DNA from: WHSV01 sp050693895
Lineage (GTDB): Bacteria > Actinomycetota > CADDZG01 > WHSQ01
Length of the DNA stretch: 64,000 nt
Assembly: GCA_050693895.1 (NCBI GenBank)
Contig: JBOGWS010000018.1
Span: 1-64,000 of the forward strand
Direction: 5' to 3'
The notes under the pieces are model-generated. The model was given only the letters and a program-made list of their open reading frames with translations. It made no database searches and had not been told where the DNA came from. Made by a program: the position numbers and the translations under genes. Below are positions 43,632-50,026 of the stretch, one piece after another; the stretch's first letter is position 1, and each line of letters starts with the position of its first letter.

Positions 43632-44234
43632 GTGAAGCGTCTTGGCATCATGGGAGGCACATTTGATCCCCCTCACCAGGGGCATCTCCTCGCGGCATCC
43701 GAGGTCCTGCACCACCTGGACCTCGAGCGTGTCATGTTCGTGGTTGCCGGCGACCCGTGGCAGAAGCACACGGTCGCCCCGGCTGAGGACCGCTACCTCA
43801 TGACGGTTCTGGCGACGGAGTCCCATGCTCGCTTCGAGGTCTCGCGGGTCGAGATCGATCGGAGTGGCCCCACCTATACCTCGGACACAATGGAGACACT
43901 CCATGGCTTCTACGGCGGCGAGGTCGAGCTCACCTTCATCGCCGGGGCCGACACGGTTCTCGGCATGGGTACGTGGGAGAAGCTCGATCGGCTGGCGCAG
44001 ATTGCGGAGGTCGTCGCCGTCTCTCGCTCGGGGATCGATCTTGCCGAAATTCATCCCGGCCCCGGGTGGCCGAAGATTCACGTAGTCGAGATGCCCGAGG
44101 TGGCCGTCTCTTCGACCGAGATCCGGGACCGGATACGCAAGAGCCTGCCCATAGATTTCCTGGTGTCACCCGACGTTGCGGCCTATATTGCCGAACACGG
44201 GCTCTATCGGGGCGAGAGGATCTCAGATGGCTGA
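43632..44234 (+). CDS. nadD: Nicotinate-nucleotide adenylyltransferase
   Basis: Adenylylates nicotinate mononucleotide in NAD synthesis. It has 200 residues with the nucleotidyltransferase motif GGTFDPPHQGHL near the N-terminus and the C-terminal SSTEIRDRIRKSL. The start is GTG 43632. The 102 bases ahead of it hold no gene. The stop overlaps the next gene by eight bases; nadD-LytR_C-rsfS is a conserved actinobacterial run. Confidence 0.95.
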   Translation: MKRLGIMGGTFDPPHQGHLLAASEVLHHLDLERVMFVVAGDPWQKHTVAPAEDRYLMTVLATESHARFEVSRVEIDRSGPTYTSDTMETLHGFYGGEVELTFIAGADTVLGMGTWEKLDRLAQIAEVVAVSRSGIDLAEIHPGPGWPKIHVVEMPEVAVSSTEIRDRIRKSLPIDFLVSPDVAAYIAEHGLYRGERISDG

Positions 44235-45555
44235 GAGACGAGGTCGCCACAGCGCGGGCCGCAAGCCTCGGCGCAAGAGCCCAGTGCCCGCCTCCCCGCA
44301 AGGTCGTCGGAGCGCCGGGCCCCGGAGGTCTGCCCTGTCTCGGCGTCGCAAGACCTTTCGGAAGCGCTCTTTTGCCGGTGGAGGCGCCGTCATGTTCGCC
44401 GTCGCCGCGGTACTCGTTGTGGTTGCGGTCATCGCCGGGACGAATGCAGTAGTTGATCGTGGAGGAGACGATCCTGGCGACGATCGGACCCGCTCGGCCG
44501 GCGCCGGGGATCGGACGACCTACCTGGTGATTGGCACGGAGACATCGAGCAGCGGACTCGAAGTGAGCTGGATGACGCTCATCGGAGTCGATCCTTCAGC
44601 GTCCAGGGCATCGATCGCCTACGTTCCGGCGCACACGGCCTACGAGGTTCCGGGTCAAGGGCTCCAGGGCATCGGTGAGGCACTCAGCACGGGCGGAACC
44701 TCGCTCGTCGCGCTGAGCGTCGAGAACATGCTCGGCGTCCCAATCGACCACCTGATCGAACTGCCCGCCACCGATGCGGAGGCCCTCTTCGAGCAAACCG
44801 GCGATCTGACCGTCAACGTCCCCCAGGAGGTACGTGTGTCCGCCGGAGCCGACACCGCTCAGGTTCTCTTCGATGCCGGCGAGCAGGTTCTTCCACCTCG
44901 TTTCCAGACCGATCTTCTCTACGAGGTCGGACTTGACGCAGACGAGACCGAGCTGGGCTCACGCCACCTCGCGTTCTGGCAGGCCTTCGTCGAGACTCAT
45001 TCCGCCGACCCTCAAGCTCTGGAATCCGCAATGGAGGCAGCCACGGGAGCGCTCGATTCCTCCGATTCGTCCCCCGCGGAGCAGGCCTCTTTCTTCACCG
45101 AACTCGTCTCGCTTCCGCCGGAGGACGTAACCATCTCGTCTCTGCCGGTCGAGGAGGAGGTCACTGGCGAGACGGAGCTGTACTCGATCAGCGATGCCGA
45201 CATTCGCTCGTTCGTCGGGGAGACCTTCGGCGAGGTGCCGAACGCAGGCGAGGAGGTCAGGGTCCAGATCCTGAATGGGAACGGCCAGCCGGGCATGGCT
45301 CAGGCGGTCGCCGAGAGGCTGGTCGGCAAGGGCTACAGGGTCGCCCTCTCGGGCAACGCGAACGAGCTCGACTACGAGGACACCCGGATCGTGATCTACG
45401 AATCTACGCCCGAGGCCCAGGCGGCGGGGGAGCGCGCCCGAGAGCTGCTCGGGGTCGGAAACTTACAGGTTTCCGTGCAGCAGCAGGGTATCGTGGACCT
45501 CACGATCGTCGTTGGGAAGGATTTCATTGACGCAGCTGAAACAGAAGGCGACTGA
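44227..45555 (+). CDS. LCP-like / LytR C-terminal domain membrane protein
   Basis: A 442-residue protein. A basic cytoplasmic tail (about 1-50) precedes a transmembrane segment (about 56-78), an LCP-like domain (about 95-210: TTYLVIGTETSS, SLVALSVENMLGVPIDHLIELPATDAEALFEQTGDLTVNVP) and a C-terminal LytR_C domain (about 340-430: VRVQILNGNGQPGMAQAVAERL). In LCP enzymes an Arg/Asp-containing PRD motif contacts the lipid pyrophosphate; here the equivalent is AYVPAHTAY, without Arg. A wall-polymer ligase role is therefore doubtful. ATG 44227 is chosen by overlap with nadD; an open extension upstream is out-of-frame nadD sequence. Confidence 0.82.
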   Translation: MAERRGRHSAGRKPRRKSPVPASPQGRRSAGPRRSALSRRRKTFRKRSFAGGGAVMFAVAAVLVVVAVIAGTNAVVDRGGDDPGDDRTRSAGAGDRTTYLVIGTETSSSGLEVSWMTLIGVDPSASRASIAYVPAHTAYEVPGQGLQGIGEALSTGGTSLVALSVENMLGVPIDHLIELPATDAEALFEQTGDLTVNVPQEVRVSAGADTAQVLFDAGEQVLPPRFQTDLLYEVGLDADETELGSRHLAFWQAFVETHSADPQALESAMEAATGALDSSDSSPAEQASFFTELVSLPPEDVTISSLPVEEEVTGETELYSISDADIRSFVGETFGEVPNAGEEVRVQILNGNGQPGMAQAVAERLVGKGYRVALSGNANELDYEDTRIVIYESTPEAQAAGERARELLGVGNLQVSVQQQGIVDLTIVVGKDFIDAAETEGD

Positions 45556-45982
45556 GGCCCCCGAGCACCTCGAGGCCGCCGTCGCAGCGGCGGCCGACAA
45601 GAAGGCCGAGCGGATCGTCGTCCTGGACGTCTCCCAGACCCTGGCAATCACCGACCACTTCCTGATCTGCAGCGGAAACTCCGAGCGCCAAGTCCATACC
45701 ATTGCCGACAACGTTGAGCGGCGGCTGCGCGAGGAAAGGGACGTCAAGCCCCTGCGTCGTGAGGGGCACCGAGACTCCCGTTGGGTGGTACTCGACTACG
45801 TCGATTTCCTCGTGCACGTGTTCCACCGCGAGGAACGCGACTACTACGATCTCGAGCGCCTTTGGGCGGATGCCCCGGTGCTCGAGTTGCACCAAAGAGA
45901 GGATGGCGAGCGATCGTCTCGACGATCGCGAAAGGACGGAAAAGACACAGATGAGCCAGCAGCCACGGCGGAGGCGCCGTAG
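45527..45982 (+). CDS. rsfS: Ribosomal silencing factor RsfS
   Basis: Binds ribosomal protein L14 and blocks subunit joining when nutrients are scarce. It has 151 residues with the core AVAAAADKKAERIVVLDVSQTLAITDHFLICSG, RQVHTIADNVERRLRE and DYVDFLVHVFHREERDYYDLERLW. TTG 45527 has GGGAAGGA five bases upstream and is preferred to TTG 45512. It overlaps the previous gene by 29 bases. The tail beyond residue 120 (QREDGERSSRRSRKDG) is nonconserved and contains the palindromic repeat. Confidence 0.93.
   Translation: MTQLKQKATEAPEHLEAAVAAAADKKAERIVVLDVSQTLAITDHFLICSGNSERQVHTIADNVERRLREERDVKPLRREGHRDSRWVVLDYVDFLVHVFHREERDYYDLERLWADAPVLELHQREDGERSSRRSRKDGKDTDEPAATAEAP
45908..45930. repeat. Palindromic repeat copy 2, rsfS 3' end
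   Basis: Exact copy of the 23 bases at 37406-37428. It lies in the nonconserved tail of rsfS and ends 20 bases before the ATG of the following gene, so both copies sit in the leader of a downstream gene. Confidence 0.7.
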
Positions 45983-46562
45983 GAGGCGAGGCCGGGGCGG
46001 ACAGGGCAAGAAGCCTCAGCAACAACAGGAGTCCGCTTCGCAGCGCTCGCAACGCGAATCCTCACAGCAGCAACCCAAGGCGGAAAACGGTTCTCGGCGG
46101 CGTCGCCGCAGGGGGCGCGGCCGGTCGCGCGGTGGCGGCGAGCGCTCGGCCACTCCTGCGAAGTCATCCGAGGACATCGTGCGAGCGCCCAATCGCAAGA
46201 GGCCGGACACCCTCACGCTGCCGCCGGACGACCGCCGGCTCGAGGACATCATCGGCTCACTGCAGTCCGAGATGGGGGTTCCGCAGAGTCCTCAGGAGTA
46301 CCGGTTGACCGTCAAGATCGCCGAGGAGCGAGACGGAAACCATCGGACCCACAGGTCGTCCGAGAAGAACGAAAACGGTGAGTCGAACGGCAAGCCCAAG
46401 CGAGAGAAAGCACCCGCCCCGCCGCGCGTTGGGGGCGGGGAGGGTTCCACCGCAGAGGGCCAACCGGGCTCGCCTCGAAAACGACGGTCCCGTCGCCGCA
46501 GGCGAGGGGGCCGTAACCGGGGCGGCGGCGGAGGCGGAGGCGGCAACGCACCTAAGGCCTGA
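45951..46562 (+). CDS. Arg/Gly-rich disordered basic protein
   Basis: A 203-residue protein I do not recognise. It begins MSQQPRRRRRRRRGRGGQGKK and has a Gln-rich stretch, a second RRRRRRGRGRSRGGG block and a third (RKRRSRRRRRGGRNRGGGGGGGG) at the end. Only residues about 82-125 look foldable (RPDTLTLPPDDRRLEDIIGSLQSEMGV and EYRLTVKIAEE). RGG-type repeats suggest RNA or ribosome binding, which fits its overlap with rsfS (32 bases), but this is inference. The start ATG has GGACGG ahead. High Arg codon density makes overlapping open frames long, so the coding call rests on frame, spacing and composition. Confidence 0.6.
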   Translation: MSQQPRRRRRRRRGRGGQGKKPQQQQESASQRSQRESSQQQPKAENGSRRRRRRGRGRSRGGGERSATPAKSSEDIVRAPNRKRPDTLTLPPDDRRLEDIIGSLQSEMGVPQSPQEYRLTVKIAEERDGNHRTHRSSEKNENGESNGKPKREKAPAPPRVGGGEGSTAEGQPGSPRKRRSRRRRRGGRNRGGGGGGGGNAPKA

Positions 46563-46605
46563 CCTTCACCCTGGACCCACAGATGTCGCCCATGCACCCT
46601 CTTAG

Positions 46606-46842
46606 GTCCAAGAGAGTTACCGTCCCAAGGCGCTGCTGCGAGCCGCAGGCAAGTCGCCGCAACGACTCGAACCCGAGCTGTTACTCGTAACCGAAGCGAC
46701 TGGCCCAGAGATCGGAGAGCTGTCGGCGCTCGAGAACATCGTGCTGCACGAGCTCGTGAGTGAGGCCCTCAGTCTCGAAGATGTCTTCCTCAAGATGACG
46801 GCGTCTGCCGAGCTCGCCCCGCGCGGCCCGGAGGGTTCCTGA
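46606..46842 (+). pseudogene. C-terminal remnant of an ABC exporter ATP-binding protein
   Basis: The frame from 46606 to the TGA at 46840-46842 encodes about 78 residues that match the end of DrrA/CcmA-type ATPases: PELLLVTEATGPEIGELSAL, IVLHELVSEALSLEDVFLKMTAS. There is no start codon, Walker A, signature or Walker B; a stop precedes it at 46603. The end overlaps the following permease start (TGATG), the normal ATPase-permease junction. Confidence 0.78.
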
Positions 46843-47374
46843 TGCACCTCGTGAGAACCGAGTTCCTCAAGCTTCGCACCACGCGCCTGTGGTGGGGGCT
46901 CGCGATCGCTCTTCTCGGCCTGTCGGCGTTGATCGCGGTCCTGACGCTTGTCTTCGCAGACGAAACACCTGGGTTCTCCTTGAGCGAAGAACTCGCGCAA
47001 CGGAGCCTCTTCACGTCGGCGGGTTTCAATGCGACTTTCGCGCTCGTCTTCGGCACCATCGGAATGGCCGGCGAGTACAAGCAGGGCACCATCACCCCGA
47101 CCTTCTTGGCCGCTCCCCAACGCTGGCGCGTGATTTTCGCGTACGTGGATCTCGCAATCAAAGACGTCTTACCGGCGAGCGAGATCTTCGAGTTGCTTGG
47201 CGAGAGCACTGCGACGGCCGTTTTCTCATCGGAGGGGCTGGCTCCATCCTGTCGGGAACGCCGAACCTTGGCGCCACGCTGTCGCTGTGGGCGGCCGCGG
47301 GCGTCCTGGCGGCTTGGTGCCTGGCGTTGTTGTCCTTGGGCAGCCTTGTTACGGAACGCAAGGACATCACCTGA
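46842..47374 (+). pseudogene. Degraded ABC-2-type permease
   Basis: The first part encodes MHLVRTEFLKLRTTRLWWG, one membrane segment, TSAGFNATFALVFGTIGMAGEYKQGTI and QRWRVIFAYVDLAIKDV, typical ABC-2 permease sequence. The normal C-terminus (NLGATLSLWAAAGVLAAWCL, LGSLVTERKDIT then stop at 47374) is present in a different frame. The whole is about 178 codons against the usual 250-280. An internal deletion with frameshift near 47165-47230 explains both. Read straight through, the first frame ends at 47396 with an Arg/Cys-rich nonsense tail. Confidence 0.75.
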
Positions 47375-47428
47375 CGGACTCTCTGGCAGGAGCTAAAGAC
47401 TGCCTCTGCTAGCATCGATGTCTCTCTT

Positions 47429-47501
47429 GGGCCCGTAGCTCACTTGGTAGAGTGCCGCCATGGCATGGCGGAGGTAACCGGTTCGATCCCGGTCGGGTCC
47501 A
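47429..47501 (+). tRNA. tRNA-Ala (anticodon GGC)
   Basis: A 73-base cloverleaf. The acceptor GGGCCCG pairs with CGGGTCC, the D stem is GCTC/GAGT, the anticodon stem is CCGCC/GGCGG with loop ATGGCAT (anticodon GGC), and the T arm is ACCGG-TTCGATC-CCGGT. The discriminator is A; the following CCC shows that CCA is not encoded. It reads GCC and GCU codons. Confidence 0.95.
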
Positions 47502-47633
47502 CCCCCAAACAGCAGATTTCTCCCATCTGCAGAGTCTGCCGGACTACAATGGACCACATGATGATCCGAAGTCGCAGACCGATAAACAGGGACTACCCGA
47601 GCTCCGGCCCCCGTCCGCAGCCCAAACCGCCGT

Positions 47634-48269
47634 CTAAGTAACGCGCCTCCGAGCGATCTTGATCAACCATGATCGCCAAGGAGGGAGGGCCTCAATTAGC
47701 TCCATCTCACTTCTTAGAAAGCTACTGAGGTCATCGTCGGAGGGAACCAGTTCCTCTCGCTTCGTATCAAGACGCCGAGCATCTTCTGCTATGAACTTGT
47801 CCGTTAGCTTTGTGTAGTCCTCATACACGGTCTCATCATCTGCTTGGAAGATTTCAACAATCGGCCGGCAAACATGCCACCATTGGACCGCGGGTGCAGA
47901 GAAGTTAATCCAGGCATCCTCCAGCGGGAGTGTCTTGGATCTGACCACCAGGTAGCCAAGCAGCTCGAACATATTCAGCAGATCGAGAACCGCATACGGC
48001 ACATCATGTAACTGATGGGGCCGACTTGGAAAGGTTTCCAAGAGGAGTGAAGCGGCTTCTGCTCGACGGGCCCTGAACTCCGGGCTATCCCAAGTGTCGA
48101 TAAGCCGCCACATGTTTTCAATCCCCAATTGGCGACGGACTCTTCTTGCCTCAAAGAAGACCGCCCCAGCCGCGACGACAGCAGCAAGTACCGCCGCGAC
48201 AGCCGTGATGAGCGTTGGAAGGTTGGTTCCGGCCGCCGACAACTGCTCACCTCCAACCAAAAGACCCAT
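47634..48269 (-). CDS. Hypothetical membrane-anchored protein, atypical composition
   Basis: A 211-residue protein of unknown function. One N-terminal membrane segment (about 15-38) is followed by FFEARRVRRQLGIENMWRLIDTWDSPEFRARRAEAASLLLE, a soluble helical region similar in style to DUF4760-type proteins, and a polar C-terminus. By eye its DNA is near 50% GC over several lines, below the roughly 60-65% around it. With its place just past a tRNA and a decayed transporter, this suggests recent acquisition. No good ribosome-binding site is visible ahead of ATG 48269. The 132 bases between the tRNA and this gene's stop hold nothing I can support. Confidence 0.65.
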   Translation of the reverse strand: MGLLVGGEQLSAAGTNLPTLITAVAAVLAAVVAAGAVFFEARRVRRQLGIENMWRLIDTWDSPEFRARRAEAASLLLETFPSRPHQLHDVPYAVLDLLNMFELLGYLVVRSKTLPLEDAWINFSAPAVQWWHVCRPIVEIFQADDETVYEDYTKLTDKFIAEDARRLDTKREELVPSDDDLSSFLRSEMELIEALPPWRSWLIKIARRRVT

Positions 48270-48328
48270 CGAAAGACAGTAAGTCAGTCGATAGCTGCCG
48301 CAAACCCTGCTCCCAGAACGACCCTCGG

Positions 48329-50026
48329 CTAACTGTGACTCGGCAATGCCGCCCGCAGGTGCTCGTGCACCGATCTGATAGCCGCCGAGCCCTCGCCGAC
48401 CGCTGACGCGACTCGCTTGATTGAGCCGTGTCTCACATCTCCGGCTGCAAAGACACCGAGCATGCTCGTCTCTAGCGGCAGCGGGCGATCGGGGGACGAT
48501 CCCGGTGCGTGCGATACGTCGTCGCCGGTGAGTACGAAGCCCCAGCGGTCGCGTTCGATCTCGTCGGGCAGCCAGTCCGTGTATGGCTCGGCGCCGATCA
48601 TGATGAACAGCGCGTCTGCTTCGACTCGCTCATCGACTCCGGAGTCGAGATCGCTGAGAACGAGATGCTGGAGGCGGCCGTCGCCGCCACCGTCGACAAC
48701 CTGACTTCGGAGTCTCACGTCGAGGTTCGGAGCGGCTTCAACTTCCTTGATGAGGTAATCCGACATGGTCTCGACGAGAGATTGACTTCGAACGACTATG
48801 GAAACGGAGGCGGCGTGCTTGGCGAGATGAATGGCGGCCTGTCCGGCCGAGTTGCCTCCGCCGACGATGAACACGCGCCGGCCCCTCAGGGCGTGCGCCT
48901 CCGATGCAGCCGCGCCGTAGAAGACGCCGGCCCCCACAAGGTCCTCCAAAGGCTTCACGCCCAGCCGACGATAGGAAACTCCGTTCGCCAGCACGATCGC
49001 GGTCGTCCCTACCTGCTGGCCCCCGGAGAGCGTCACCACCAAACCTGCGCCCCCACGCTCGATCGCGGTTACCTCCTGCATCATCAGGAAGGTGGTGCCG
49101 AAGACCCACGCCTGCTGATAGGCCTGAGCGGCGAGCTCGGACCCACTGATTCCGCGGGCAAAGCCCAGGTAGTTACGAATCATCGAGCTGCTTCCTGCCT
49201 GTCCGCCGACGACTCCCCGCTCCACTACGAGCGTCTTGATTCCCTCGGAGGCTCCGTACACGGCGGCAGCCAAACCCGCGGGCCCCGATCCGATTACGAC
49301 GGCGCCAAAGGTCTCGTTCCCATCGAGATGGGTCTTGAGACCGCACGCCTCCGCCATCGCGGCGTCGGTCGGATTCTCGAGGAACTCACCACCGTGAGTC
49401 ACGGCAACGGGCAACGCAGCATCGTGGCGATCCTTCAAGAAAGCCCGTCCGTCTGGTGATTCGGCAAGATAGAAGACGTGCTCGATTCGGTGGCGCGAGA
49501 GGAAGTTGCGGAGGTCGTACGATCGGCGCGAGCTCTCCTTTCCGACAAGAGTTACACGGACCTCCCCGAGGGGTTTGTTGCGCGCCCACTCGTGAAGAAA
49601 CGCGGTCACGGTTTTGTGGAAGAACTCGTCTGGAGATCGCCACGGCTTCAGGACGTAGTAGTCGATTTCTCCGAAGGTCATTGCATCCACGATCGCCTTT
49701 GCGGTTGCCTCGTCACCCCAGGCCCCCCAGGGAACAAGCAAACCGCGCTTTGTTTCCGAGTCGAGTCCCTTCGCGACCTTCAATAGCTCGACACCGGTCA
49801 TCGGAGGTGCCCCCTTATCGGCCAACACCAACGCGACGTTGCGACCGGCATTGGTTAGATCGCTGAGAGCGTCGGCGCCTTCGCTCACAGACGACATGCA
49901 CATGACCTCGTAGTGGCCCCCGTAGCGAGTATGTAACTCGTCGGAGATTCGGGCCAGGTCATCCTGATCGCGGTCAACGACCAGGATCACAGGTTGGTCT
50001 TCTTTGGGCTTCGGCGGTCGTGTCAT
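48329..50026 (-). CDS. Receiver / glutaredoxin-like / thioredoxin-reductase-like fusion without redox cysteines
   Basis: A 565-residue protein. A receiver-like domain (about 12-135) has Asp70 in VLADKGAPPMTG and Lys in VLKPW. A cysteine-free glutaredoxin-like fold (about 155-230: VRVTLVGKESSRRSYDLRNFL, LPVAVTHGGEFLENPT) follows. The FAD/NADPH part resembles thioredoxin reductase (VVIGSGPAGLAAAVYGASEG; VFIVGGGNSAGQAA; VFAAGDVRHGSIKRVASAVGEG). Residues 372-375 are AAAS exactly where CATC stands in E. coli TrxB, so thioredoxin cannot be reduced in the usual way. The protein may be an NAD(P)H-dependent flavin sensor or ferredoxin-type reductase. The start overlaps the upstream gene's stop by four bases. 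Confidence 0.85.
   Translation of the reverse strand: MTRPPKPKEDQPVILVVDRDQDDLARISDELHTRYGGHYEVMCMSSVSEGADALSDLTNAGRNVALVLADKGAPPMTGVELLKVAKGLDSETKRGLLVPWGAWGDEATAKAIVDAMTFGEIDYYVLKPWRSPDEFFHKTVTAFLHEWARNKPLGEVRVTLVGKESSRRSYDLRNFLSRHRIEHVFYLAESPDGRAFLKDRHDAALPVAVTHGGEFLENPTDAAMAEACGLKTHLDGNETFGAVVIGSGPAGLAAAVYGASEGIKTLVVERGVVGGQAGSSSMIRNYLGFARGISGSELAAQAYQQAWVFGTTFLMMQEVTAIERGGAGLVVTLSGGQQVGTTAIVLANGVSYRRLGVKPLEDLVGAGVFYGAAASEAHALRGRRVFIVGGGNSAGQAAIHLAKHAASVSIVVRSQSLVETMSDYLIKEVEAAPNLDVRLRSQVVDGGGDGRLQHLVLSDLDSGVDERVEADALFIMIGAEPYTDWLPDEIERDRWGFVLTGDDVSHAPGSSPDRPLPLETSMLGVFAAGDVRHGSIKRVASAVGEGSAAIRSVHEHLRAALPSHS

Noticed and set aside
47549..47641. 30-codon open frame after tRNA-Ala
   Set aside because: No ribosome-binding site, no recognisable sequence and Pro/Arg-rich chance composition.
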